Of a DNA stretch of 64,000 nt, positions 55,300-63,455 are shown one piece after another. Every line of letters begins with the position of its first letter. Positions within the stretch are counted from its first letter, which is position 1. The DNA lies in NCBI RefSeq assembly GCF_019977275.1, contig NZ_AP024650.1, positions 2,356,001 to 2,420,000 of the forward strand, in the 5' to 3' direction. This DNA comes from Arthrobacter sp. StoSoilB19 (lineage in GTDB: Bacteria; Actinomycetota; Actinomycetes; Actinomycetales; Micrococcaceae). The position numbers were made by a program, and so were the translations under genes. The notes below the pieces were generated by a model, which saw nothing but the letters and a program-made list of their open reading frames with translations, was not told the origin of the DNA and ran no database searches.

Positions 55300-55586
55300 G
55301 TCGTCCTCCGGGAACCGCAACCATCGTGAACTACCCAGTCTTCCGCGGCCCGGCTTAATGGGACAGGGCCCTTCGGCACCGAGCTTCGGGGCATCCTGCC
55401 ATCGGTAGCATCCCCGGAGCCGGCGATCAGGGTCTTTGGTCCCTAATAGCACGCCGCGGTCCTCTGAGATGGTGGTCTGGGCCGGAAGCACCACGCTGGG
55501 GTTGTGCATCCGGGTTTGCCGCGCCCGGTGTCGGCCGGCATGCAGCCTCATCAACGGAGGCGGGACGCTAGAGGAGAGCAAGGCTT
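55300..55586. promoter_or_regulatory. Divergent intergenic region with a palindromic DevR-like box
   Basis: GGGTCTTTGGTCCCTA at 55430-55445 is the most palindromic copy of the island motif. It lies 131 bp before the minus-strand gene at 55299 and 142 bp before the plus-strand gene at 55587. No gene is seen in this gap. Confidence 0.6.
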
Positions 55587-55859
55587 ATGGCAGGTACGTT
55601 CGAACTGTTTGTCGATGAAGATTCACAGATCCGGTTCCGGCTTGTGATGCCTGATGGACACGTACTGGCGGTATCCGGACAATTCGCGGACAAACGGGCG
55701 GCGGCCGCGGCCATCGAAGAGGTACGGGAATGTGCGGGAACCGGCCTGATCCGGGACATACCTTCACCGCCGCCGAACGTTGCCCGCAGCACCATCCCGC
55801 ACGCGCGGCACGCGGTCCGGCGCGGGCCGCACAGGCTTGGCTCCCTGGGCGCCGCCTAG
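55587..55859 (+). CDS. DUF1508 (YegP-like) protein
   Basis: A 90-aa protein with one DUF1508/YegP module: AGTFELFVDEDSQIRFRLVM, PDGHVLAVSGQFADKRAAAA and AIEEVRECAGTGLIRD. YegP-like proteins are small beta-hairpin folds of unknown role, often stress-linked. The C-terminal 30 residues are basic and probably flexible. ATG 55587 follows AGAGGAG. Confidence 0.82.
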   Translation: MAGTFELFVDEDSQIRFRLVMPDGHVLAVSGQFADKRAAAAAIEEVRECAGTGLIRDIPSPPPNVARSTIPHARHAVRRGPHRLGSLGAA

Positions 55860-55892
55860 GGTGGAGGACGGCGGCGGCCAAAGCCCCGGTCA

Positions 55893-57350
55893 TCAGAAGC
55901 TCGAGGAACTGCCCGAACCGGAGAAGCTTCCGCCGCTGCTGCCGTACCCTGTGGTGCTGCCGCCGCCCCTGGCGGAATTGACGCTGCTGACGCCCGTATT
56001 GAAGCCGGAGTTGAAGGTAGCCACGGAGAAAAACTGGTACGACGGGTACACCGTGCCCAGGATGCTCGGCTCATAGCTCCGCCGCCTGCGGTGGTCCAGG
56101 CCCTCGTGGGCCGTCTGCATCTGCTCGCGCATCAGCCGTGCCTCGCGCTCATTCCTGGCGAATCCCTGAATGACTGTTTCCGCATGGTTCTCCAGCAGCT
56201 CCGAGAGCCGCGACCGCGCCTCGTAGAGCCGGTCCAGCGCCTCTTCCGGCGTGATCCGGCCATCTGCCAGTTCCGAGGTCCAGCGTTCAATGTTCCGCAG
56301 GCTTTCGTCGCGGAAGGAACGAAGCGCCGAGGCGGTGGCCGAGTCCCCCTGCCCGTGGCGCTTGGCCAGGAGTTGCTCAAGGCCGGCCAGGTCCTTGCGG
56401 AACGGGGCAAGCTGCCGGTCCCAGGCGGTAGGCCATGTGTCGGCACGGTTCAACAGGGCGTTGCTGTCGGCGATGACATCATCCAGGGCATCCAGCTCGG
56501 CGGCGCTGTCCGCGAACTGGCGGGCAAGCTTGAGGTTTTTCCGCCTGCTGAGGGACCGTTTGGCCAGGGCGTGCACCTGGTTGGAGAGTTCCGTGGCGGC
56601 GGCATAGCGGGTCAGGAAGGTGCGGTGCTTCTCCAGGACCCTGCTGCCGTAGCGGGATGATTCGGGGATGGTGCCGGCGTTCAGTTCCGTGACGTCCAGG
56701 TCCATGCTGACGTTGGAGTAGCTCCGGTCCCCCCGTTCGATTTGTTTGCGGCAGGCAGCCCTGGTCGCCGCGCGCACCATCAACCACGCCGCTGCCCCAA
56801 GGGCCGCAAGTCCCCCGGTGACCCAGGCGGTGATCAGGAATGCGGCGGACCGGTACCAGGGCTGGTTGATGAGTTCGGCGGCACGGCGAATGCCGGCCAC
56901 AGTACCGTCGGTCCACTGCGCGTCCCGGAACAGGTCCTTTGAGGCCTCCTGGATGTCGCTGCGCTGCTCGAGCGACACTTTCCGGTCCTCCCCCATATAG
57001 GTGCCCACGTGGCGGCCCACCGGGTCGAGCGCGAAAATGAACAGTCCATCGGCCCACTTCTGTCCGTCGGCGCTGATCCACTCAGGGTGCCTGGAGCGTG
57101 CGAACCTCAGGACCTCTTCATTGAGGTTGTCCTCAGCCTTTCCGTTGTAGGTAAAGACAGCAACACGGGTGGGCTCGTAAAACTGGATCCGTTCGACGGC
57201 GGGGACCAGCGTATTCCGGTCAAGCACCCCCGCTGTGTCCTCCACGATGACGACTGACGGGGACACGGCATCACTTGGGGCCGCAACCCCCAGCAGGGAG
57301 GCGGCCAGGACAAGCATGATCACCCCAATACGGCGCACCAGGGTGCCCAT
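55893..57350 (-). CDS. DUF5129 / TPM-like membrane protein
   Basis: A 485-aa exported, membrane-anchored protein. Residues 1-28 are a signal peptide (IGVIMLVLAASLLGVAAPSDA). A TPM-like domain follows (VVIVEDTAGVLDRNTLVPAV to about 160), then a helix (AAFLITAWVTGGLAALGAAAW), a long cytoplasmic helical region and a Gly/Ser-rich tail (GSSGGSFSGSGSSSSF), the pattern of actinobacterial DUF5129 proteins. Function unknown; the tail resembles those of membrane-associated TPM proteins. ATG 57350. Confidence 0.78.
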   Translation of the reverse strand: MGTLVRRIGVIMLVLAASLLGVAAPSDAVSPSVVIVEDTAGVLDRNTLVPAVERIQFYEPTRVAVFTYNGKAEDNLNEEVLRFARSRHPEWISADGQKWADGLFIFALDPVGRHVGTYMGEDRKVSLEQRSDIQEASKDLFRDAQWTDGTVAGIRRAAELINQPWYRSAAFLITAWVTGGLAALGAAAWLMVRAATRAACRKQIERGDRSYSNVSMDLDVTELNAGTIPESSRYGSRVLEKHRTFLTRYAAATELSNQVHALAKRSLSRRKNLKLARQFADSAAELDALDDVIADSNALLNRADTWPTAWDRQLAPFRKDLAGLEQLLAKRHGQGDSATASALRSFRDESLRNIERWTSELADGRITPEEALDRLYEARSRLSELLENHAETVIQGFARNEREARLMREQMQTAHEGLDHRRRRSYEPSILGTVYPSYQFFSVATFNSGFNTGVSSVNSARGGGSTTGYGSSGGSFSGSGSSSSF

Positions 57351-57420
57351 ATGCCTCCCCGCTTCCTAGAATCAGGATGGATTCCTGGAATCAGGATGAA
57401 ACCAAGGGGCAGGGCCGCCA

Positions 57421-57436
57421 AAGGGCCGAAGGTCCC
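57421..57436. promoter_or_regulatory. DevR/DosR-like box 7
   Basis: AAGGGCCGAAGGTCCC; on the minus strand GGGACCTTCGGCCCTT. It lies 39 bp before the Usp start and contains the GACCTTCGGCCCT core. Confidence 0.62.
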
Positions 57437-57475
57437 GCCGGCGAGGATCGGTCTGATGAGGAGCGCAGCCAGGTG

Positions 57476-58324
57476 ATGCAGGATGCGGGTTCGATTGTGG
57501 CCGGCTATGACGGTTCGGATGGAGCCGCGGCAGCCGTCCGGTGGGCGGCGCGCCACGCCCGTGCCACCAACTGCGCGCTTCATGTGGTGCATTGTTCCCT
57601 GTGGCAGCTGCTGACCAGGCACCTCGGTCCGGTTCCAGGTGTGTCAGGCAGCGGCCTTGAGCAGTCCGCCCAGGCCGTCCTGGAAGAAGGGGTCTCGCAT
57701 GCTGCAGCGGAAGTTCCAGGGGTTCAGATCCGCGGCACCCTGCTCCACGGACTACCCGCACAGCTCTTGGCCGAAATTTCCGGCGGCAAGAGGATGCTCG
57801 TAGTCGGCAGCCGTGGCCTGGGCGGCTTCCTTGGCCTCCTGGTGGGATCCGTTAGCCTGGAACTGGCGGCCACCGCCACCTGCCCGGTGGCCGTGATCCG
57901 GGAGGACACCCATCCTGGCGGACCCGTCGTCGCCGCCGTCGATGCATCAGGTTCCCCCTCGGCACTGGAAGACGCGTGCGCCGTTGCTTCCGGGTGGCAC
58001 GCACGCCTTACGGTGGTCCACGTCCATCACGAGCCCGCCGGCTACACGCGGCTGGACGGGAAGGAAGCAGCGGCTGATGCCCGGGAAGTTCTCGAATCCG
58101 CCGTGGACCGTGCACGAACCCTGGCGCCCAATATCTCCGTTGACGGCAGGATACTCACGGACAGTTCGGTCCCGCACGCCATCCTGCAAGCCGCCTCGGA
58201 AGCCCGGATAGTGGTGCTGGGTTCCCAGGGCCGCGGCATCCTCCGGGAGACCATCGGATCAACCGCCCACGCAGTACTGCACCACGCGCACGGGCCGGTC
58301 CTCATTTCCCGGCGCGGCGCATGA
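57476..58324 (+). CDS. Universal stress protein, tandem Usp domains
   Basis: A 282-aa double-Usp protein. Domain 1 has SIVAGYDGSDGAAAAVRWA and VVGSRGLGGFLGLLVGSVS; domain 2 has VVAAVDASGSPSALEDA and VLGSQGRGILRETIGST (one residue shorter between glycines). Start is ATG 57476 or the adjacent GTG 57473, with GAGGAG upstream. It is divergent from the DUF5129 gene and preceded by box 7. Confidence 0.92.
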   Translation: MQDAGSIVAGYDGSDGAAAAVRWAARHARATNCALHVVHCSLWQLLTRHLGPVPGVSGSGLEQSAQAVLEEGVSHAAAEVPGVQIRGTLLHGLPAQLLAEISGGKRMLVVGSRGLGGFLGLLVGSVSLELAATATCPVAVIREDTHPGGPVVAAVDASGSPSALEDACAVASGWHARLTVVHVHHEPAGYTRLDGKEAAADAREVLESAVDRARTLAPNISVDGRILTDSSVPHAILQAASEARIVVLGSQGRGILRETIGSTAHAVLHHAHGPVLISRRGA

Positions 58325-58388
58325 TGGAGAAGGCCGCGGCAGGAGTGTCGGCCGGGCCACAGGCCGTACCTCCTCCTAAGCTGGTTCG

Positions 58389-58913
58389 GTGACCCCTGTT
58401 CCCTCCCCCGGCCCGCTGGACGTCGTCGTCCATTCGGGCCCGGCGGACTGGTGGGTCATCCTTGCCGGGCTTGGACCCCTGGCCGTTCTTATCGCAGCCC
58501 TGCTGGCCTTCTACATCAACTGGCGCACGCTTAAGCAACGCACTGCCGCGGACAAGACCGCGCTGGACCAAAAGCGCGAAGCGGACGCCGACGCCCTGCG
58601 GCAAAAGACCGAAGCGGACAGCCGGGCGGAATGGTGGCGCCGCACCCAGTGGGCGCTCGACCGGGCGTTGGACCCGGATGCAGGGACAAAGGCGCTGGGC
58701 CTGGCGACGCTGGAAGTCCTTGCCAGGAGCGAACTGGCCCGCACGGAGGAACTCGAGTTGTTCGACATCGCCTGGAAGAGTGTGTCCGGGGACGAGAACG
58801 GGGACGATGCCGACGCCGGCCCAGGGCAGGAGAGTGCCGTCGTGGACGGCCCGGACAACTTAGGCGAGAATGGAATGACGGATGAAGACAGTGCCAAGGA
58901 GGCTGGACCATGA
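58389..58913 (+). CDS. Single-pass membrane protein, unknown
   Basis: A 174-aa protein with one helix (WWVILAGLGPLAVLIAALLA) followed by a charged coiled coil (RTLKQRTAADKTALDQKREA) and an acidic C-terminal tail. This layout is common in small actinobacterial proteins near restriction or defence genes, but no function can be assigned. GTG 58389. It overlaps the next small gene by 4 bp (ATGA). Confidence 0.65.
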   Translation: MTPVPSPGPLDVVVHSGPADWWVILAGLGPLAVLIAALLAFYINWRTLKQRTAADKTALDQKREADADALRQKTEADSRAEWWRRTQWALDRALDPDAGTKALGLATLEVLARSELARTEELELFDIAWKSVSGDENGDDADAGPGQESAVVDGPDNLGENGMTDEDSAKEAGP

Positions 58914-59101
58914 GCGCAGCATCGCCTGAACACCGCCTTGTCCACACTCCCCGAACCGGTACCAAGCCCGCGGGCAAAAAACCCACGCCTGCCGAGCACC
59001 GGGTCCAGGTTGCCGCGGCCAGGCTGCGCGTCACGCTTGATGAACGGCTGGGGCGGGAAACGCCCGCCAAGACCAAGGCGCTGGCCAAGGAACCGATCTA
59101 A
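58910..59101 (+). CDS. Small basic protein, 63 aa
   Basis: A 63-aa basic protein (AAARLRVTLDERLGRETPAK) of unknown function. ATG 58910 overlaps the stop of the preceding gene, and GGAGG lies 10 nt upstream, so the pair is cotranscribed. Confidence 0.6.
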   Translation: MSAASPEHRLVHTPRTGTKPAGKKPTPAEHRVQVAAARLRVTLDERLGRETPAKTKALAKEPI

Positions 59102-59154
59102 ATCCCGCTGCGGGGGCTTGGGGATCGACGGCGAATGGCTGGGTTTGGTGGGCA

Positions 59155-60024
59155 GTGGCGGCAGTAATTCTTGGCTGCGACACGAACGGGCTGCACCGCT
59201 GGGACTACGGAGCCGTCGTCGCGCAGGTGGCGCAGTCCGGCAGGTTCCTGGACCGCTGGCGCGTCGGCTTCTGCCCTGACATCCGCCCGGGGACCGAAGC
59301 GTGGCTCCTGGTGCAAGGCGGCAATGATGCAGGCAGCGGCCTCATCGGTCACGGGTCGGTGGCATCGGAGCCCTACCAGGCCGCCGCAGGCGATGATTCC
59401 GATGCCAACGACTGGTTCATCGCAGTCGCTTTCGACGCACTGCTCCCGCTGGGCGAGCAAATACGCCCCGGGACCCTGCGGGAGGCCTTTCCCGGTGACC
59501 TCTGGGCCAAGGCGAACGGCCCCTCCCTGGTGACCTTGCCGCCGTCGTCCTGGCCTGTTCTGCAACGCTTGTGGAGGGAATACGGGCCCACGACGCCGGA
59601 TCCCACCGAGGTGGTTGCCGGAACCTTTCCGCCGGGCGGCGTCAGCCATATCCAGGTGAACCGCTTTGAGCGGGACCCCGACGCCCGCCGGGCCTGCCTG
59701 GCCTTCCACGGCACGTCGTGCGCCGCCTGCGGCTTCTCCTTTGAGTCCGCTTACGGTGAGGCCGGTACAGGAGCGACAGCCGTGCACCACGTGGTGCCGC
59801 CGGCCATGATTGGCAGCGGATACCAGCTTGACCCCATCGCCGACCTCATTCCGCTTTGCCATAACTGCCACGCCGTGGCGCACGGGGCAAACCCGGCGCG
59901 GACGGTTTCCGAACTCCGGAGCATCATGTCGGCCGCCGGGCATGTGCGGGGTGAAGTGGTCACTGACCTGGCCCTTCAGGCCCAGGAGGACGCACGGCGG
60001 ATCCTCGGGGGCGGCAAGACGTAG
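59155..60024 (+). CDS. HNH endonuclease with a PUA/EVE-like N-terminal domain
   Basis: A 289-aa protein. The N-terminal part (VILGCDTNGLHRWDY, RWRVGFCPDIRPGTEAWLLV, GLIGHGSV) resembles PUA/EVE-type modified-base readers found fused to HNH nucleases. The C-terminus has an HNH core: CAACGFSFESAYG, AVHHVVPPAMIGSGYQLDPI and LIPLCHNCHAVAH, with two Cys pairs for structural zinc. It may cut DNA with modified bases, or phage DNA. GTG 59155; the ribosome site is weak. Confidence 0.78.
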   Translation: MAAVILGCDTNGLHRWDYGAVVAQVAQSGRFLDRWRVGFCPDIRPGTEAWLLVQGGNDAGSGLIGHGSVASEPYQAAAGDDSDANDWFIAVAFDALLPLGEQIRPGTLREAFPGDLWAKANGPSLVTLPPSSWPVLQRLWREYGPTTPDPTEVVAGTFPPGGVSHIQVNRFERDPDARRACLAFHGTSCAACGFSFESAYGEAGTGATAVHHVVPPAMIGSGYQLDPIADLIPLCHNCHAVAHGANPARTVSELRSIMSAAGHVRGEVVTDLALQAQEDARRILGGGKT

Positions 60025-60054
60025 GGGCCAGCATTCGGGGATAAAATTGCAGGG

Positions 60055-61140
60055 ATGACATTGGCTGCACGTTCCGGGGTGTTTCAGTCGGTCAGGAGCG
60101 CCCGGCCCCTGTTGCGCCGCGTACCCGTATGGACATGGCGCGTCCTGATGCGCGCCGTCAGTGCCCGGGAGCAGGCGCGGTTCAACACCGACCCAATCAC
60201 GGCTGTGGCATATGTGCACGACATTGACTACGTGGGTGATGCCCTCCGCGCCCACCGCCTCGACGTTTTGACACCGCTGCAGCCGGCAGCTGACTCTCCT
60301 GGTACAGAGGCTGTGGCGGCGGAGCTGCTTCCCGTCTACGTTTACTTCCATGGTGGCGGGTGGACATCCGGTGACAAGGCAGCCCTGACCAAGTACTGCG
60401 CCAACCAGGCAGTGGGCGGGATGGTGGTGGTCAACGTCAACTACCGGCACGCGCCCCGGTTCGCCATGGGGCATGTGCTCGAGGATGCCAATGCCGCCCT
60501 GGCGTGGGTTGCCGCCAACATCGAGGGGTACGGCGGGAATCCCAAGAGGCTGATCCTGGGCGGGGACTCGGCCGGCGGACAGATCGCTGCCCTGCTGACC
60601 GCAGCCAGCTTGCGTTCCGAACTGGCGGCGCATTATGCCCTGCGGCCGGCAGTTCCCGCGGGACACCTGAAAGGGCTCGTCCAACACTGCAGCGCAGTGG
60701 ATTTCTCGGTCTTCTTCGACAGCGGATTTGTCCTCAGCCTGAACTTCGTCCGTATGCTATTGCCGCCTGCATCCCGGGCAACGGCCGGTCCGGGAGCACG
60801 CAATGGCCGTAAGCGGCCCTCTCCACCACGGACCGTGGCGCGGCTGAGGAGCGCCGCGGGTTTCCTGTCCCCGATCGAGTGGCTGGACGGGACCCATCCG
60901 CCCGTGTTCCTCACCACGTCCGAGCGTGACTACTTCTACCGGGCTAACCTGAATTTCATCGAGCGCCTGCAACAACACGACGTTCCAGTGGATGCCCTGA
61001 TCTACCCTTGGGACAGCCTCAACACCGAACACACCTGGCAACAGGATTACCGTTACCCCGAATCCCAGGAAGTCTACCGGCGCCTTCACGCGTTCGTCCG
61101 CGGTGTGGCTGAACGGTCCACCGGTCCTGCCCCTGAATAA
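60055..61140 (+). CDS. Alpha/beta-hydrolase (HSL/esterase family)
   Basis: A 361-aa carboxylesterase-type hydrolase. Oxyanion-hole block VYFHGGGWTSGD, nucleophile elbow LGGDSAGGQIAAL and a C-terminal His in SLNTEHTWQQDY are in the expected order. The first 60 residues carry no clear signal peptide. Substrate unknown. Start is ATG 60055. It is followed after 28 bp by a second hydrolase gene. Confidence 0.86.
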   Translation: MTLAARSGVFQSVRSARPLLRRVPVWTWRVLMRAVSAREQARFNTDPITAVAYVHDIDYVGDALRAHRLDVLTPLQPAADSPGTEAVAAELLPVYVYFHGGGWTSGDKAALTKYCANQAVGGMVVVNVNYRHAPRFAMGHVLEDANAALAWVAANIEGYGGNPKRLILGGDSAGGQIAALLTAASLRSELAAHYALRPAVPAGHLKGLVQHCSAVDFSVFFDSGFVLSLNFVRMLLPPASRATAGPGARNGRKRPSPPRTVARLRSAAGFLSPIEWLDGTHPPVFLTTSERDYFYRANLNFIERLQQHDVPVDALIYPWDSLNTEHTWQQDYRYPESQEVYRRLHAFVRGVAERSTGPAPE

Positions 61141-61168
61141 ATTCAAGGCACTGGACTATGTTGGGACC

Positions 61169-62116
61169 ATGGCAGAGCTGGACCGGAACGGGTACGGGGT
61201 CGACCCCGAGGAGTTTGGCTCCGCCCTGGTGGACGCGGCCGCCTTGCTCGATGCGGAGCTGGGGGACGTTGACTGGTTCACTCCACCGCCGGGCGCTGTC
61301 CACCGATCCATTGATGTCCCCAGTGGCAGGCTCGCCGCCATGACGCTGGGCAATCCTGGCAATCCCAGCGTTGTGCTGGTGCCCGGAGCAACCGGTTCCA
61401 AAGAGGACTTCTCCCTCATGATGCCCGACCTGGCCAATGCCGGTTACTTCGCACTGAGCTACGATCTGGCGGGACAGTACCAGTCAGCGGCAGCGGGCCC
61501 CGGGAACCTGGTGCCGCCGCGCAAGCATTATGACTACCGGCTTTTCGTGGACGACTTCCTTGCAGTTCTGGAGACCACTTCCACCCCAGTCCATGTTGTG
61601 GGTTATTCCTTCGCGGGAATCATTGCCCAACTCGCCTTTGGGGAGCGGCCGGAGCTCTTCAGGTCCCTCACGTTGCTTAGCTGTCCGCCGGAGCCAGGCC
61701 AGAGTTTCAGGGGTGTGGGCCGCATCGGCCGGTTCAGCACGTGGGTGAACGGCCGGGTGGGTGCTGCCTTGCTGATCTGGGGCATCCGGAGCGGCAAGGT
61801 GGTGCACGTACCGGAGGGCAGGCGGCGGTTCGTCAACTACCGGTTCCGCTTCACCCGCCGCGCCTCGGTCCGGGACATCTATACGCTCATGCAGAACGTT
61901 CCGGATCTTCGGCAAACACTGGCGGAGGCGTCCCTTCCCAAGTTTGTGGCCGTGGGCGAACACGACCTGTGGCCGCTCCGGCTTCACCGCCTCTTCGCCC
62001 AGTCAATCCGGGCCCGGATCGGCGTCTACAGGGGTGGCCACAGCCCCAGCGAAACGTCGCCCCACGAATTCAGCCGCGACCTCCTGGCTCTTTATGCCAA
62101 GGCCGGGAAGCGGTAA
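61169..62116 (+). CDS. Alpha/beta-hydrolase
   Basis: A 315-aa alpha/beta-fold hydrolase. Block VVLVPGATGSKEDF precedes the nucleophile elbow VVGYSFAGIIAQLAF; Asp is likely in VAVGEHDLWPL, and His in VYRGGHSPSETSPHEF. ATG 61169 begins MAELDRNG. It is probably cotranscribed with the preceding esterase. Confidence 0.86.
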   Translation: MAELDRNGYGVDPEEFGSALVDAAALLDAELGDVDWFTPPPGAVHRSIDVPSGRLAAMTLGNPGNPSVVLVPGATGSKEDFSLMMPDLANAGYFALSYDLAGQYQSAAAGPGNLVPPRKHYDYRLFVDDFLAVLETTSTPVHVVGYSFAGIIAQLAFGERPELFRSLTLLSCPPEPGQSFRGVGRIGRFSTWVNGRVGAALLIWGIRSGKVVHVPEGRRRFVNYRFRFTRRASVRDIYTLMQNVPDLRQTLAEASLPKFVAVGEHDLWPLRLHRLFAQSIRARIGVYRGGHSPSETSPHEFSRDLLALYAKAGKR

Positions 62117-62516
62117 CCGACGGCCCGTGCTTGCGCCGCCACTGGGCTCATTCCCGCCGGCGGCGCAACGGAGGCTGGTCCCTGAACTCGACGCGGAACG
62201 TGACAAGGGACATCTCGAGCCGGCGTCGGAACGCGGACCAGCTGGCGAAGGGGCGCGCGGATACGCCCACCTTCAGCGTGGGATCGTAAATGACGTCCAT
62301 GTCCGGCCGGAGTCGGTGTGAGATTCCCTCGTGGCGTTGAAGGCTGGTTTCGGCACGAGGTTATCGCCGGGCAGGGGACGGGAGACCTCGTCGGGCGTTG
62401 CGCCCCAGCTGCTTGTCCCCGGCGCCTGGGCTTCCTGGAACCAGGGCTCCGGCGCTACTATCTCCCAGCACGCCGCGACGCAGCGGCGTGGGCCAGCGGT
62501 TGAGGGGAGCGTGGAC
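62117..62516. other. 400-bp intergenic stretch
   Basis: Between the hydrolase gene and the DUF2087 gene. Apart from the possible 50-aa minus-strand frame, I see no gene. A plus-strand frame from 62331 that joins the DUF2087 protein has poor coding character before 62517. Confidence 0.5.
62148..62300 (-). CDS. Possible small protein, 50 aa
   Basis: A 50-codon open frame, MDVIYDPTLKVGVSARPFAS through LVTFRVEFRDQPPLRRRRE, has protein-like composition and lies in a gap between two genes. It lacks a good ribosome site, so it may be a real small gene or the end of a decayed one. Confidence 0.3.
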   Translation of the reverse strand: MDVIYDPTLKVGVSARPFASWSAFRRRLEMSLVTFRVEFRDQPPLRRRRE

Positions 62517-63035
62517 GTGGGCGGAGGCAGGGGAACGAGCGGCCCGCACTGGCGGCGTGTGCTGGCGACGCTTGGCAACAACGATGCCAGGACGGCGTAC
62601 GCCCAAATCGTGCTTGGAGCTGCGGCGCCAGACGTACTGCCCAACGTGAAGGAACAGCGGCGAAACCGGGCCATCGATAGTCTGCTTGAGTCCGGACTCG
62701 TGGAACAGCACGCGCCCGGGCGGCTGGTGGCGGCCCAGACGATTTTTCGCGACCTTCTCGCCCAACAGCCCAAGCGTCAACCACAAATCGGGACAGATCG
62801 GTTCATGCGGCTTGGACGCATCGAAAGGTACCCGTCAAACTTGGCGCAACGGCGGGAACTCCTTGCCCGGATCGCGGACGAGGTCATGGCGCCCGGAGAA
62901 CAACTCACTGAGAGGCAGGTCAACGAACGGCTTCTCAGTTACACGGACGACGTGGTGCTGCTGCGAAGGTACATGGTTGACTTCGGACTGCTGCAGCGAA
63001 CCCCCTCGGGCTCCTCCTACACCCGCCACGTCTAG
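62517..63035 (+). CDS. DUF2087 domain protein
   Basis: A 172-aa protein. The N-terminal half (WRRVLATLGNNDARTAYAQIVLG to LLESGLVEQ) looks like a winged-helix or ArsR-like module, and the C-terminal half (LARIADEVMAPGEQLTERQV, YTDDVVLLRRYMVDFGLLQR) is DUF2087. The combination is usually regulatory. GTG 62517 follows GGGGAG by 7 nt; an earlier GTG at 62511 is possible. Confidence 0.75.
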   Translation: MGGGRGTSGPHWRRVLATLGNNDARTAYAQIVLGAAAPDVLPNVKEQRRNRAIDSLLESGLVEQHAPGRLVAAQTIFRDLLAQQPKRQPQIGTDRFMRLGRIERYPSNLAQRRELLARIADEVMAPGEQLTERQVNERLLSYTDDVVLLRRYMVDFGLLQRTPSGSSYTRHV

Positions 63036-63107
63036 TTCCGCCAAGTGGGGTGCTCCTCACCGGATTCCTGCCGTGCCGCAGGTGCAGGAGGTGGTAAGTT
63101 CGGCCGC

Positions 63108-63386
63108 ATGGAATGCGTCGTCATCTACACCGTCCGTGAAGGCATCGACCGCTCGCGTGTCATGGAGACGTACCCGCGCCACAAGGCCTACTACGAGGCG
63201 TTCCATGCGGAAGGCGGGGGGCTCGTGGCCCTGGGTCCATTCCAAACGGCTGACCCGGAGCTTAGTTCCATGGGCATTTTCACTTCCCGACAGGAGGCCG
63301 AGCGTTTCGTCGCTGCAGACCCCTTTATTACCGAGGGACTGGCCGAATGCCGGCTCTTGGAGTGGAACGCTGTACACCTCGGGTAG
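63108..63386 (+). CDS. YciI family protein
   Basis: A 92-aa YciI-like ferredoxin-fold protein: CVVIYTVREGIDRSRVM, ETYPRHKAYYEAFHAEGG and LGPFQTADPELSSMGIFTSR with a C-terminal FITEGLAECRLLEW. YciI proteins are small dimeric enzymes or sensors of unknown substrate. ATG 63108. The nearest GGAGG is about 17 nt upstream, which is long. Confidence 0.85.
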   Translation: MECVVIYTVREGIDRSRVMETYPRHKAYYEAFHAEGGGLVALGPFQTADPELSSMGIFTSRQEAERFVAADPFITEGLAECRLLEWNAVHLG

Positions 63387-63455
63387 TGGCGCTCCATGGC
63401 GTGTCGCACGCAGCCACATAAGAAGTCGCAGAGTCACCCGAAGGAAGCATGCCCA

